Assembly (NCBI GenBank): GCA_022828595.1
Contig: JAKGHH010000002.1
Location: 46,759,897 to 46,823,896, forward strand
DNA length: 64,000 bases
Direction of reading: 5' to 3'
Origin: Nelumbo lutea
Lineage: Eukaryota; Streptophyta; Magnoliopsida; Proteales; Nelumbonaceae
Of this stretch, positions 1 to 11,694 are shown piece by piece (positions within the stretch are counted from its first letter, which is position 1; every line of letters starts with the position of its first letter). A program made the translations under genes and the position numbers. The notes under the pieces were generated by a model, which searched no databases, was not told the DNA's origin, and saw only the letters and a program-made list of their open reading frames with translations.

Positions 1-231
1 ACGTCTAGGGCAACGCTCTAAATGACGCTTCAAGTGAGTAGTTCCCTTACTTGACTTACCTTGTAATATTTTCATGCAGTGCTTACATCGTGCCTTCTCC
101 GAATTAATCTTTTCCATTTCTTCCCACACCTTAGATGTCAATCTTTTCTTAGTGGAAGTCTGGTCAAACTCTTGATAGTCATCATCAACTATATCTACTC
201 TAGCAGCCGCATTTTCACTTGCCATTGACAT
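1..231 (-). CDS. hAT transposase, N-terminal part with BED zinc finger (cut by window edge)
   Basis: Reading the minus strand from the ATG at 231 gives an open frame of 77 codons to the window edge with no stop. After an acidic start (MSMASENAAARVDIVDDD) it reads KRLTSKVWEEME, then CKHCMKIL, GKSSKGTTHLKRHLERC. The pattern C-x2-C ... H-x4-C is the BED-type zinc finger that opens plant hAT transposases of the RICESLEEPER/DAYSLEEPER type and binds transposon ends. A second in-frame ATG at 225 is also possible. The rest of the transposase lies to the left of the window. It is the only transposase frame here that is open over its whole visible length. Confidence 0.85.
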   Translation of the reverse strand, partial: MSMASENAAARVDIVDDDYQEFDQTSTKKRLTSKVWEEMEKINSEKARCKHCMKILQGKSSKGTTHLKRHLERCPRR

Positions 232-408
232 GATAGTAATTATTAAATATGAAATAACTTGCATAATGAATTCTAATTTTATCAATAAGACAAGCATATA
301 TTAAATAAAAAACTAAAAGAAAAATAATCATTTGTTTACATTAAAAAAGAATATAATTTCTGAATCTGCAAAAAAAAAAAACCAATTGCAGATTATCCAA
401 TATAAATT

Positions 409-748
409 CTGAATTCAATAATCAATATAAATCAGAATTTATTTACATTAAAAAAAGAATATAAATTCAATATAAATTCTGAATTCAATAATCAATATAA
501 GTCAGAATTTGTTTACATTAAAAAAGAATATGAATTCAGTATAAATTCTAAATTCAATAATCAATATAAATCAGAATTTATTTACATTAAAAAAGAATAT
601 AAATGCAGTATAAATTCTAAATTCTAAATTCAATAATCAATATAAATCAAAATTTATTTACATTAAAAAAAAATATAAATTCTGAATTCAATAATCAATA
701 TAAATCAGAATTTATTTACATTAAAAAAGAATATAAATTCAATATAAA
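409..748. repeat. AT-rich tandem repeat, about 70-bp unit
   Basis: A unit containing TTTACATTAAAAAAGAATAT followed by AAATTC, GAATTCAATAATCAATATAA and ATCAGAATT recurs with starts of the TTTACATT motif near 442, 512, 581, 657 and 715 (a diverged copy near 334). Spacing varies from 58 to 76 bp. It sits in the leader of the hAT element upstream of the transposase. Such arrays can hold transposase-binding sites, but no function is shown. Confidence 0.8.
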
Positions 749-1382
749 AGTGCTGAGTTCAACCTTAATGCTTGGGGGAAAAATGATCTCGGTTACAACA
801 TGTACCAAGGATCCAACCCATATCACTACCCGCTTGCTCCAGATGGCATCGGAACCATGCATGTGCCATTTAATGACGTGTACAAATCAAACCATAATCC
901 CATCATGCACCCATACATGACCAATTTTCAGAGAGGGAGTTTCCACCCTTTAGTGTCTGCACAACAAAAGTTCTTTCATATCATCAGGGATGAGGAGCGC
1001 CATCCAGGTTCAAATCATACAGCAAAAGAGCTGAAGCCTCTAGAAAATTTATCTTCTCCTACCACTCAAGATTTGGACCCAAAACTGGCTGTAAACTGTT
1101 TGGGTTCTCCTTGACTGGAGAAACCCGAGTTCCCAACTCTCAGAGTCCTAATAGAAGTTGTGACAACGTAAGCTACAATAGTAGCACAGTTGGATATTAA
1201 TTGCGTTGCTGAAGTTCTTCTCGTTCGTCCTAAATAAATAAAGTGAAGGTTTACAAGAAAACAAAGTCGGTGGGAGGAGGCGTTGATTCCTCAAGACCGA
1301 ATGGCTATTGATGATCTGCTGAAAGAACTGGAGCGACAATTCAACATTGGAAGACCTTCTAATTCTAATATAAAGGATGGCT
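749..1382 (+). other. Coding-like segments of unknown origin inside the hAT element
   Basis: On the + strand, opposite to the transposase, 749-1114 reads openly (from AEFNLNAWGKNDLGYN through YQGSNPYHYPLAPDGIG to a stop at 1114) with ordinary protein composition although it follows very AT-rich repeats. A second stretch ending at 1382 reads WEEALIPQDRMAIDDLLKEL and ERQFNIGRPSNSNIKDG before a stop. The spacer between them is not open in one frame. I do not recognise the protein. These may be exons of a host gene captured by the transposon, or a chance pair of open frames. Confidence 0.35.
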
Positions 1383-1995
1383 AGTTGTTTGCACAGTGAG
1401 AATGATATATGATGATCGTGGGTGATGTTGCTTGATAGTGAGTTTCTCTATCTTATATCAAGTTGCTTTGTCTACGTATTTGTGTATTACTTATTGAAAT
1501 GATCAACCTTCACCATTTATACTTGGACGGTTGGCAGCAAGTTATTTAATCCGGTATATATGTATACACCACACGAGGAAGTGTCAAGTGTGGAAGATGA
1601 CAATTGGAATGGTCAGTGATGGTACTCAATGTCAAAGTTGTTTGGAAGAAGCACCTGCATTACTGCTTGTATTGAAGACTTGAGCAAATAGTTAAGATTC
1701 TATTGTTGTCGCAGATTCTGTTGTAATTTGTAAACAGTAATAGAACAATAGCATTGTAAACAGTAATAGAACAATAGCATTGTAAACAGTAAGACAAACA
1801 ATAACATAAAATGGTAAAGAGTAAACACTAAACATTGTAAACAGTAAACGCTAAACATTGTAATAGAATAAAATGGTAAGAGGACTCACCGCCGCCACCG
1901 GTGATTGTATTCGCCGGAGAGTTCGCGGTGAGTCGGTGTCTGTGGTCTGTGAGATGCGAGCCTGACCTGCGATTTTGACAATGATCAGTTCGCAT

Positions 1996-1997
<2 letters not shown>

Positions 1998-2048
<51 letters not shown>
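1998..2048. repeat. (GA)n microsatellite
   Basis: About 25 uninterrupted GA dinucleotides within the hAT leader, flanked on both sides by the GC-rich motif CTCACCGCCGCC. Confidence 0.97.
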
Positions 2049-2050
<2 letters not shown>

Positions 2051-2254
2051 CACCGCCGCCGTCGGAGTTGTTGTGCCGGTGATCGTTCGCCGCCTTGCCG
2101 ATTGTGGCTGCCTGAGAGTGTGAGGATGAGAATTGTGGAGTGTGGAGGATGTGGAGATTGGAGAGGAAGGGTTCAACTGGAAAAAAGAAGGGAAAGAGGC
2201 AAAGAGGTGAAAAAAAGAGGGGTACTCGACTAGGGTTTTTACTTAGGTTTAATT

Positions 2255-2369
2255 ATAGGTCGGGCTGGGCTTTTTGGCCCGAGGTTAAGCCCGCGGGCCC
2301 ATATACCTGTTCAAGCCCGTCCGGGGGCCGGGCCGGCCCGTCGAGCCACCCGGCCCATGAACAGGTCTA
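2255..2369 (-). repeat. hAT terminal and subterminal region
   Basis: Terminal sequence (minus strand) TAGACCTGTTCATGGGCC followed by clustered GGGCCGG, CCCGCGGGCCC and GGCCCGAGG motifs. These short GC-rich repeats contrast with the AT-rich interior and are where hAT transposase usually binds. Confidence 0.75.
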
Positions 2370-3660
2370 GCTACAAGCCCATGTATTCCTACCACAAATT
2401 TTGCCCAATGCTTATACTTTTCTCTAGGTTGTCTCCAAAGCCACTTCCCTAATTCCTTTTTTGTAAATTGCCTAAGACAGCCTCCAAACTTTTTGCTTTT
2501 ACTCACTATTTCCCAGCTCACCCTTTGATCCTTTTTATCCCCCCTTGGCTTCCACAAGAAGTCCCTCATCAATTTTTCCAATTTCCTACTAACATTAATC
2601 GACATCTTGAAAACAAACATAAAATACATGGGAAGATTCACCAAAGTTGCTCTTATTAATGTAATCCTTCCTCCTAGAGACAAATAATTTTTCTTCCAAG
2701 TAGCAAGTCTCTTAGAAAATCTTTCTACCACGGGGTCCCAAAAACTACTCTTTTTTGAGTTTTCTCCCAAAGGTAGCCCTAGATATCTCATGGGCCATTG
2801 TGACACTTCACAACCCAAAATGCTTGCATACTCCAACATTTCCCCTTCTTCCATATTAACACCTGTTATGCAGCTTTTATCAAAGTTCACCTTTAGATTG
2901 GAGATAGGCTCAAATAATTGGATTGTCAACTTAAGGTTTATGACCCAAGTTCTATCTCCTCCTTCATAGAATAATAAAGTGTCATCTGCAAATTGCAAGT
3001 GTGTAATTGGAACTCTACCATGTCCAACTTTCCAGCCCCTCAATAATTATTGTGAATCTGCCTTAGAAGTTAACTTCCCAAGAACCTCAATAATTAATGT
3101 AAAAAGGAAAGTAGAAAGAGGATCTCCTTGTCTAATTCCCCTCATGGCTGGAAAGAAATCCACTACTGTTCCATTCACTAGCAAGGAATAATGGCAAGTC
3201 CTTACACACCTTATTCACTTGCACCATCTCTCCTCAAAACCAAAACTCCTTAAGACTTCCAGTAAGAAGGACCAATCCCATATTGTAAGCTTTCTCCAAG
3301 TCAAACTTGCAAACGAAGCCTTTCTTTCCTTCTCTTCTAATATCCTCCAACACTCATTCGCAATTAGAATTTGATCGGTGATTTGTCTACCATGTACAAA
3401 AGCACCCTGATTTGGAGAGATACTAGAGGGGACAACAACCTTAATCCTCAATGACAGAACCTTAGCAATAATTTTGTAGACTGTTCACCAACCTTATGGG
3501 TTTAAACTCATGAGGATGAATTGCATCACTTTTCTTGGGCACCAAGGCAATGAAAGTAGAATTGAGTCCTGGATTGATTACTCCCCTTTCAAAGAATTTA
3601 TCAAACACTGCCAACCCCTCTTCCTTCTGCTGGGAGGTAGTTCTTAAGAAGATCAACACT
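2370..3660 (-). pseudogene. L1-type LINE ORF2 fragment: reverse transcriptase, broken
   Basis: Minus-strand reverse transcriptase of a plant L1-like LINE, in pieces: 3462-3659 (GLNSTFIALVPKKSDAIHP, finger region), 3215-3451 (SISPNQGAFVHGRQITDQIL), then up to 3043 with the catalytic FADDTLLFYEG (normally F/YADD) and YLGLPLGENSKKSSFWDP. There are a frameshift near 3455 and stops around 3045-3215. The 3' side is cut at 2370-2377 by the hAT insertion (the reading frame runs into the hAT end) and the 5' side stops abruptly near 3660, so endonuclease and ORF1 are missing. Not functional. Confidence 0.9.
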
Positions 3661-3904
3661 TATGATATGTTTCAACATAGAAGGTCATTTTGGTGTCTTT
3701 CCCGTAATATTTGTATCCTTTGATATGGTTGTGGAGAGATGGTATCACAGCTTCTAATCTCCTGACCTTTTGCTTTTTATTCAGGAATGGTTTTCTTATC
3801 TCTTTGGTTGTAGGTGGAACCCTCCCTCTGATATGGCAGGACTTTTTGATGCAAGCTTCTTTAGACAATGTAGAGAGGCTAGGGAATAACATAATTTTTT
3901 AGGG

Positions 3905-4375
3905 GCTAGGAAAGATTAAGGAAGAAATTATTGATAGCATCTCTATCAAGGTAGCATTGGGTGAAGACTCTTGACATGTTCAAGGAATTTTCCATGGCTA
4001 ATATACTAAGGGGCTTGAATGTTGTGGTATGCTCCAAGTTCAAGGTCTGTAATTCTGGAAGATTGGGCTCCATTGGCACATCAAAAGATTAGCTGAATTT
4101 CGATGGAAGTTCTTTTGGTAATCTGGGTCCATCAGGCATTGGGGGAGCTCTAAGAGATGGAGAAGGAAGAGTGTTGTCTCTCTACTCCAGACCGACGACA
4201 AATGGGTTGACTGACTCCTAAGCTAAACAAGGGGTTACTAGGGAAGATCTCTTTTGAGCTTTGCTGTAATTTATCTCATTTAAGGGGTCAACTGTGTGAC
4301 AATTGTACTTTGAAATTTTAATTTGAATGAAGTTACCGTTACTAATCAAACAAAAAAAAAAAGAAAAAAGAAAAA
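3905..4375 (+). pseudogene. LINE 3' end with RNase H remnant and poly(A)
   Basis: On the + strand the frame reads KFKVCNSGRLGSIG, LNFDGSSFGNLGPSGIGGAL and AKQGVTREDLF, the start and end of the RNase H domain that closes one class of plant LINEs. The middle of the domain is missing. It ends in an A-rich tail at 4349-4374. It stands in opposite orientation to the LINE at 2370-3660, so it is a separate insertion. The 240 bp before it (3661-3904) are unassigned. Confidence 0.75.
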
Positions 4376-4797
4376 CTGTAATCCTTTTGTTGGTTGTATT
4401 TGCAATGTAATTTATTTCATGTGGTTCAATGCATTAGATGAAGAAAGATTATTCATTTTTATTTTCTATTTTGGTGTTCTTTGGGAATTTTAATTTCTGA
4501 TGGCTTTAATTTTTAGCACGAGTTTGTTGGGTTCTGGATTTGTCAATTCTTTCTAGATAAGCTCTTTTTTTTTTTTTTTATAAGTAATTCTAGATAAGTT
4601 CTCTTCCTGTCACTCAACTTTTGTATTTCTGTTTAAGCATCTTAGATATAAAAGATATTTTTAAGGTTATATCTTCTTTTGTTTTCATAATTTTCTTAAT
4701 GGGACTGACCTGTGTAATGTGTCATACTATAACTTCTCTATCTTTTTTTCCCTGACAAAGTTCCCTAATAGTCACATGCTAACTTTGTTCTGAGCAG
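4376..4797 (+). other. 3' part of intron before exon e1
   Basis: AT-rich sequence with a T-run at 4566-4580 and the acceptor tract ending TGAGCAG at 4797. No coding signal seen. It is probably original intron sequence. Confidence 0.7.
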
Positions 4798-4921
4798 TTG
4801 TAGTGACAGCAGTAACAGAATTGGGCCATGGGAAACCGAAGTTCTACTCCACACCCGATATAATTGCGTTTTGTAGAAAGTGGCGCTTGCCAACCAACCA
4901 TGTGTGGTTGTTCTCAACAAG
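4798..4921 (+). CDS. RNL: tRNA ligase exon e1 (in-window numbering)
   Basis: Internal exon of plant tRNA ligase. The acceptor is TGAGCAG and the donor AAG|GTGATG. Two leading bases (TT) finish a codon begun in an exon outside the window. The frame then reads VVTAVTELGHGKPKFYSTPD and FCRKWRLPTNHVWLFSTR, a strongly conserved stretch of the plant enzyme's ligase region. It ends with AG, which with the G opening the next exon makes arginine. Alternative frames hit stops within a few codons. tRNA ligase restores the phosphodiester bond between tRNA exons after endonuclease cleavage. The next exon lies 12.7 kb downstream. Confidence 0.95.
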
Positions 4922-6009
4922 GTGATGATCTATGATATAAACCATCATGTTGATAGCAGATGGCACAAAACTAAACAATTAGAAATTGGTAAATGCTGGA
5001 GAAGTGTAGGGTTAATCCTGATTTGTCTTGATTGTTTGGTTGTGCGAACTTGTTTTTATTAAATGAAAATTTCCTTTTCTCCAAAAAGTATTTTTCTTTT
5101 TCTGGGATAAATAACTCGTATTCAGATTAATCATTTGTGTGAGAGGTTTAAAATTGCACATGAAAAAGTGAGGGAGGAAAACCTACTTTACACAAGAGAA
5201 TCACTAAAAATAAGCAATTGTGCAAACTGATTCTTAAAATGACTTCATTCCTAGTGTTTTAGAAGCACAAGGCGTGAGAAAAAGCACTAAGGGCTTTTTT
5301 TTTTGTGTCCGAGGCATGTGCCTTTTTGAAGCGAGGCACACAATTTTAAAAATTTTCAAAAAGATTCAGAAATAAATAAAAGTTAAACATCTTGCATTCA
5401 TAATTCTATGAGCCGTCTTTGTACCAAGCCCTTGAAGAAAGCTCAAACAAGTCCATGCTAGGCGGTTTCAAATGGTGAGGGGTATTTTTGGAAAATGGGG
5501 GCTTAGATCGAAGGAATTGAGAATCCATTTTGACAATAAGAGTTGAAGAAGAGAGGGAATTTTGACGAAGAGCCAAAGAAGAGAGGAGAAACTACAGGAA
5601 GATTGGGTCTAGGTTGTGACAAGATATGAAGGGAACAAGAGATAACAATAAAAGAGGGAAGGAAGATAGAGGAAGAAGACAACGGCTCACCTGGAAGAGA
5701 AGATCTACAGAAGCTAAGGGATATAGAGGTGGTAGAGAATTTGATGCCACAATTGGAACAAAGGGACTGAGCCAACGATGGAGTCCACCTGCACCAAAGA
5801 GGTTTATAACTGGTTTTCAAGGGTTGAATACCTGCACAAATGATCTAGTGGCTACTGTATCTTGGAGGGGCCTTTGGGTGAGCAAATACCTGGAAAACAC
5901 TTGAGATCATCACCCAATTGAATAATGAGCTTAGTTCTGGTCTTTTAGAAACTTCCAACCCAGGCGGAGGAGAATTAGCAAATAAAGGACCAGAAATACT
6001 TTATCGGCT
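4922..6009 (+). other. Start of intron 2; no gene recognised
   Basis: Donor GTGATG. 5250-5470 holds G/C-patchy motifs (AAGGCGTGAG, GCGAGGCACAC, CTAGGCGG) that resemble the inside of the element at 39536-40320, but no clear ends. 5480-5900 is purine-rich on the + strand and contains open frames without recognisable domains. It may be the 5' region of the LINE that follows. Confidence 0.5.
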
Positions 6010-8028
6010 GGTTTTCAGGGCCGGGTGGTCTCACCAATCTCTTTTATGTAAAATGCTAGGATATAGTTTAACGAGATTTGCTGAATGTCTTCGAGGCATT
6101 TTATGCAAATGCTTCTCTGCAAAGAAGTCTAAATACTACCTTTATCACTCTCATTCCAAAAATTGAAGGGGCTGTAAATATCAAAGATTTCAGGCCAATC
6201 ATTCTCTTAACACAGTTTTTACAAGATCTTGGTTAAAGTTCTAGCTGAGAGAATGAAAGGGGTTTTAGGTAGTGACGTAGTGTAATTTCAAACAATCAAA
6301 GTGCTTTCGTCCCAGGAAGGCAGATGCTTGACTCAGTACTTATTGTTAATGAGCTTATTCATTCAAGAAGAAGAAGAGAGGGAGTCCCCAACGTGGACAT
6401 TGAAAAGGTCTACGACCATGTTAGTTGGAGATGTATTGATTTTGTGTTGCAGCAGATGAATTTTGGTTAGAAATGGAGGAATTGGATCAAAGTATGTATA
6501 TCCTCTCCTAAATTCTCAGTCTTGATAAATGGTCAATCAACAGGTTTTTTTGACAGTTCAAGGGGTTTGAGACAGGGTGATCCCCTCTCATCCTTGTTCT
6601 TTATTTGTGTTATGGAAATTCTTTCTCTTTTTTGCAAGAAGGCAGCTGATTTTGGCTGCTGGGAAGGATTTGCAATATCCCTTGAGGGGGGAAACGTCAA
6701 TATTCTCCAATTTGCAGATGATACATTATGCTTTGTGGATGCTTCCCCTGTTCAGGTTGATCCAGTGCTTGGGATCTTAACCTAGTTTGAGGTGGTTTTT
6801 GGGTTTAAAGTTAATTTGAACAAAAGTCAAATTATTTCAGTGGGTCAAGTTGCCAATTTAGAAGACTGTGCTGAGGTGCTGGCTTGTCAGACTGAATTCC
6901 TCCCTGTGAAATATTTGGGTCTGCCCTAGGGGGCAAATTGTTCTTCTTCCTCGGTTTGGGACCTAGTCATTGAAAGATTGGGGAATTAATTAGCTTCCTG
7001 GAAGGCAAAATACCTCTCTTTTGGGGGCAGGGTAACTCTAATAAAATGTACCCTTTCTAATCTGCCCACTTATTTCCTGTCTTTATTCCCTATCCCAAAC
7101 AAAGTATCAAAAAGATTGGAGCAGTTTCAGAGAAATTTCCTTTGGAGGGGTTGGGAAGATGAAAACAAAATTCACCTAGTTAAGTGGGATCAAGTTTGCC
7201 TTCCTAAGGCAGAAGGTGGTTTGGGAATAAGGAAACTGAAGAGTTTTAATTCAGCCCTTCTCAGTAAGTGGATTTGGAGATTTTCTTCTGAAAGAAATGC
7301 TTGATGGAGAACCATTATAGCTAGAAAATATGGGGTGGAGTGGGGCAATTGGAGATCTAGGGATCCTCCTCCAATTTGGGGTAACTCCCTTTGGAAAGGC
7401 ATCATGAAGAATTTCTCTAATTTTTTGGAAGGAGTTTCAGTCAAGATAGGCAAAGGGGATAGAATTAATATTTGGAAGGACCCTTGGTGTCTGGAAGGCC
7501 CACTAGCTGATACTTTTCCTCTCCTTTTCCAATGTTCTTCTAACCAAGATTCCTCAGTGGCAGAGAGTTATTGTTCTTCTGGAGACTCTATTATTTGGAC
7601 CCCCCTCTTTAGGAGGAACTTATTTGACTGGGAGCTGGAAGAGATTATGGAGCTGATAGGAGCTTCTACAGAAGCAGATGATAGACCTATCCTTGGAAGA
7701 TGAATGGTGCTGGAAATGGAAACCTGATGGTTGTTTTTCTGTCAAGTCTCTAGCTTCTAAAATGTGCATCTCAGGCCTCACAGACTTCCCTGCTACTCAG
7801 ATCTAGAATCCAACAAGCCCATCTAATTCCAACTTTCTGGTGTGGACAATGGTCCTAGACAAATGCCTTTCCAGATCTAATCTCGAGAGGCGTGGCATTC
7901 AAATTTTGGATCCTTCTTCTGGTCTTTGTGGTTCCCTCCCAGTATCTACAGATCATCTCTGTCTTCACTGCTCAGTCTCCTCGCAGGTGTGGGAGCATTT
8001 CCTGAAATTCATGGACATCAGCTGGGTT
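6010..8028 (+). pseudogene. L1-type LINE ORF2, reverse transcriptase to zinc-finger region (first part)
   Basis: Plus-strand LINE polyprotein: [20 protein letters not shown] (about 6132), the RT palm region LINGQSTGFFDSSRGLRQGD (6522), catalytic FADDTLCFVD (about 6712), [25 protein letters not shown], then [20 protein letters not shown] and [20 protein letters not shown] (7100-7300), ending in the zf-RVT region with CLHCSVSSQVWEHFLKFMDI. Numerous stops and at least one frameshift. The endonuclease and ORF1 are absent or unrecognisable. At 8028 the frame is cut by a Copia element and resumes in the same frame at 13519. Confidence 0.9.
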
Positions 8029-8855
8029 TGTTAGACAGTTTTGTATGCCCTTAGCTTCAATCAGAATGATGTACTTTATGAGTTTATTGTAAATGAATAA
8101 AAGTGCATATTTGATTCATGTTCCCTTGGTATGTTTCTGTGTAATACCCTTAAACTGGACACTTAATGAGACTCATGTTAGTTTAGAATGTTCACAGCCA
8201 GTGGGTCGGTCTGGGGAGACCTATCCTGATAAGGCTGACAGTGTGGTGCCACCAAGTCGGTTGGGCTAGAGACTTGACATACAAGGAAGCCCAACTGGGT
8301 AGTAGTTAGGAAGGCTAAGTGAGCACATAAGCTTAATGGGCCTAAAGCCCATTTCGAACTGGACTAATTTAATAAGTTAAATATGGGCGAATTCTGAGAT
8401 AGATCAATAGATAGGATAGGGTCTTAACCCTATACACTCAGAGAGTCCAAATCTGAATATGATTCAGATCTAGAAACCTCCTAATGAGATTAGGATATGG
8501 CTGATCTAATCTGTAGATAAGATAAGGGTTTATCCTTATCATCTAAAAGGATGTCTGATCCAAATATGATTTGGATCAGCAGGTCCTAATTGGATTAGGA
8601 GCTGATCATTTAGGATTACAAAAGAAGGAGGGGGCGGCAGCCTTTAGATAGAGATACTCACATTCTCTTTAGAGCTGTAAATCCTAGAAGAAAGATTTCT
8701 GCAATCCCTGTGAAAATCTTTCTTGCCGCCTCATTCCTGCAGCCGCCAAACATCCAGTTCGATCTCCAACTCTATGGGAGGAAGCAAGATTTGATATTGT
8801 CATAAGTTCTTTGAGAAATAATTGATAGGAAGCTGTGCTCACGTGCCATCCTGCT
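8029..8855 (+). repeat. Copia-1 5' LTR, truncated
   Basis: Matches the 3' LTR through the ATGCCCTTA..., TTAATGGGCCTAAAGCCCA and GGATTACAAAAGAAGGAGG blocks. It lacks about 740 bp present in the 3' LTR (break after AAGTCGGTTGGG at about 8267) and its end beyond CCATCCTGCT. Confidence 0.8.
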
Positions 8856-11677
8856 ATTTCTTGCCTTTATGTACAAAATTTAAGAAGAAATTTGATTTCT
8901 GTTTCAAAACTGTGTGCAGATGGTTATTCAGTCTTCTTTAGTAATACGATTACTATTAAAAGAAATAACAGATTCATTGCATACGGGGAACTGGAGAACG
9001 GTCTCTATGTTCTACATCCTTCTCTAGAAACTAATATAACCGAAACTACGTCGGCTGAAATCCCCAAGAAGAGAGCCCGTGATACAGTTAATCCCACGTG
9101 CCTGTGGCATTACTGACTTGGCCACATCGGTGTTGACCGAATCACAAGGTTGGTAAAGGATGGTCCTTTGGATTTTCTAACTGTAGAAGATCTTTCCACT
9201 TGTGAGCCTTGCCTGCAAGGCAAGATGACAAAACGACCATTTAACGGTAAGCCTGAAAGATGTACAGGCACACTTGACCTTATACATAGTGATGTGTGTG
9301 GCCCCCTGAGTGTTAGGACACAGAATCAACACGTGTATTTCATCACTTTCACCGATGATTTTTCATGATATGGTTACGTGTACATAATGAGACACAAGTT
9401 TGAATCCTTTGAAAAGTTCAAAGAGTTCAAACAAGAGGTCGAGAAACAATTAGGGAGAGAAATTAAGGCCCTTTGATCAGATCGAGGTGGCGAGTATCTC
9501 TCTGACGATTACAATGACTACTTAAAGGACAAAGGGATAGTATCACAATTAGCTCCTCCTGTTACACCACAGCTTAACGATATTTCAGAGAGAAGGAATA
9601 GGACCTTATTGGATATGGTCCAGTCACTTTTCATACCCTTAGAGTTACCCACATCCTTTTGGGGTTATGCATTAGAGACTGTGATTTACGTGCTGAATCG
9701 GGTTCCAACCAAATCGGTTCTGAACACTCCATATGAACTTTGGACCGGAAAGAAACCAAGTGTCAGACACTTGAAGATTTGGAGTTGTCCAGCACACGTT
9801 AAAAGAACGAGTGCAGACAAGTTGGAATCCAAGACCAGCTGTTGCCTATTTGTAGGATAATCAAAAGGCTCTATGGGTAACCTATTCTATGACCCAAGTG
9901 AGCAGAAGGTGTTCTATAGCCAAAATGCACAATTCTTGAAACAGATTACATCCTGGACACCCATCATTAGGAAATAGTTCTTAATGAGGAGAGCTTAGAA
10001 GTAGTGGGAGTCCCACGAGTTCCAGGTAGTGACCAACCTAGAAGATCCACTCGGGTATCCAGGCCACCAGTCTGTTATGGTTATGACCAGGATAGTTACC
10101 TGGTGGAAACCTTGACTAGTGAGGAGGATCCCGTGACTTATGCGGAAGCTATGCTGGACATAGATTCCCAGAAGTGGGTGGAGGCCATGAGAGCAGAGAT
10201 GGACTCAATGGAGACCAATGGAGTCTGGACTCTAGTAGATCCACCCTCCGAGGAAAAAGCAATTGGTTGCAAATGGATTTACAAGAGGAAGAAGGGCCCC
10301 GATGGTAGGGTTGAGACCTTCAAAGCTCGTCTGGTGGCGAAAGGGTACACTTAGAAAGAGGGCATCGATTATGAGGAAACCTTTTCGCCTGTGGCCATGC
10401 TTAAATCCATTAGGATCTTGCTAGCTGTAGCAGCATACCATGATTATGAGATTTGGCAGATGGATGTCAAAACTGCATTCCTGAATGGAGATCTTACTGA
10501 AGATATCTATATGCAGCAGCCGCAAGGCTTCATTGTTGCAGGTCAGGAAAACATGGTATGTAAACTTAATAGATCCATTTATGGACTTAAGCAAGCTTCT
10601 AGAAGTTGGAACATCCGTTTTGACTCTGTTGTCAAATCATTTGACTTCAAGCAGAATCCGGATGAACCCTGTGTTTACAGGAAGTACAGTGGAGATAAGG
10701 TTACCTTCTTGGTTCTGTATGTAGATGACATTCTACTCATTGGGAATGATGTAGGAATGTTAACTACGGTGAAAGTATGGCTTTCACAACAATTCTCCAT
10801 GAAAGATCTTGGAGAAGCCTCCTATATACTAGGTCTTCGACTCTATAGAGATAGATCGAAGTGGATAATAGGATTATCCCAATCTGCTTACATTGACAAA
10901 ATAGTCAAAAGATACAGCATGGAAAACTCCAAGAAAGGAAATGTTCCTTTCAGGCACGGAGTCACTCTCTCCAAGAAGATGTCTCCCAAGACTTCTAAGG
11001 AGATTGATGGCATGAAAGACGTTCCCTATGCCATGCTGTGCACTCGTCATGACATTGCTCAGGCAATGAGTGTAGTAAGTAGATTTTAGGCCAATTTAAG
11101 GCAGGAGCACTGGATTGCTGTGAAAAACATACTTAAGTACCTTCGAAGGATAAAAGAGTTTTGTCTAGTATTCGACGGTAGCTCATTACAGATCCAAGGG
11201 TATACAGATGCCGATTTCCAGTAGGATCCAGATGATAGAAAGTCTACATCTAGATATGTTTTCACGATAGAATCGTGTGTTGTTTGCTGGAAAAGCAGAA
11301 AATAGGGGTCCACTACAGACTCCACGACCGAGGCAGAGTACATTGCCGCAAGTGATGCTGCCAAAGAAGCCGTGCGGATGAAGAAGTTCATTCACGAATT
11401 GGGAGTAGTTCCATCCAGCACATCACCCATCCTATTGTTGTGTGACAACAATGGAGCCATTGCTTAGTCTAAGTAGCCACGAGCCCACTCGAAGTCGAAG
11501 CACATCGAGAGGAAGTACCACGTACTACAGAAGATTGTTGGTAGAGGGGACGTCATGATTCAGAAGGTAGCGTCAGCGGAAAATGTAGCAGACCCATTGT
11601 CGAAGCCACTATCACAGAAAGTGTTTGAGAAACACGTGGAAAGCATGGGTCTCCGGCTAGTACCTGATTGGACCTAA
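8856..11677 (+). pseudogene. Copia-1 pol: integrase, reverse transcriptase, RNase H
   Basis: Begins within the GAG-pre-integrase region (NLRRNLISVSKLCADGYSV). Integrase follows with CEPCLQGKMTKRPF, LIHSDVCGP, a stop in place of a residue at about 9475 before [12 protein letters not shown], and [22 protein letters not shown] starts near 10150 (KWVEAMRAEMDSMETNGVW), with ARLVAKGYT then a stop at 10352, QMDVKTAFLNGDL, and catalytic LYVDDILLIGND at about 10715. RNase H has TEAEYIAASDAAKEAV and CDNNGAIA. Several in-frame stops. The type resembles TNT1-like Copia polyproteins. Confidence 0.9.
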
Positions 11678-11694
11678 GTGCAAGTGGGAGCTAT

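Larger units (their letters stand above)
1..2369 (-). mobile_element. hAT DNA transposon, 5' portion with complete terminus
   Basis: The element's right end is read at 2369: on the minus strand it begins TAGACCTGTTCATGGGCC, and the adjoining 110 bp are dense in GGGCC/GGCCC motifs, as in hAT subterminal regions. The transposase starts at 231 on the same strand, so 232-2369 is the 5' leader. The LINE reading frame on the minus strand is interrupted exactly here, and the next 8 bp (GCTACAAG, 2370-2377) are LINE sequence that should be the target-site duplication. The other end and the second copy of the duplication lie outside the window. The same 18-bp terminus occurs in the small element at 15396-15516. 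Confidence 0.8.

Noticed and set aside
5250..5480. A second copy of the GGCGCC-type element
   Set aside because: Similar motifs occur but no paired ends or target duplication could be found.
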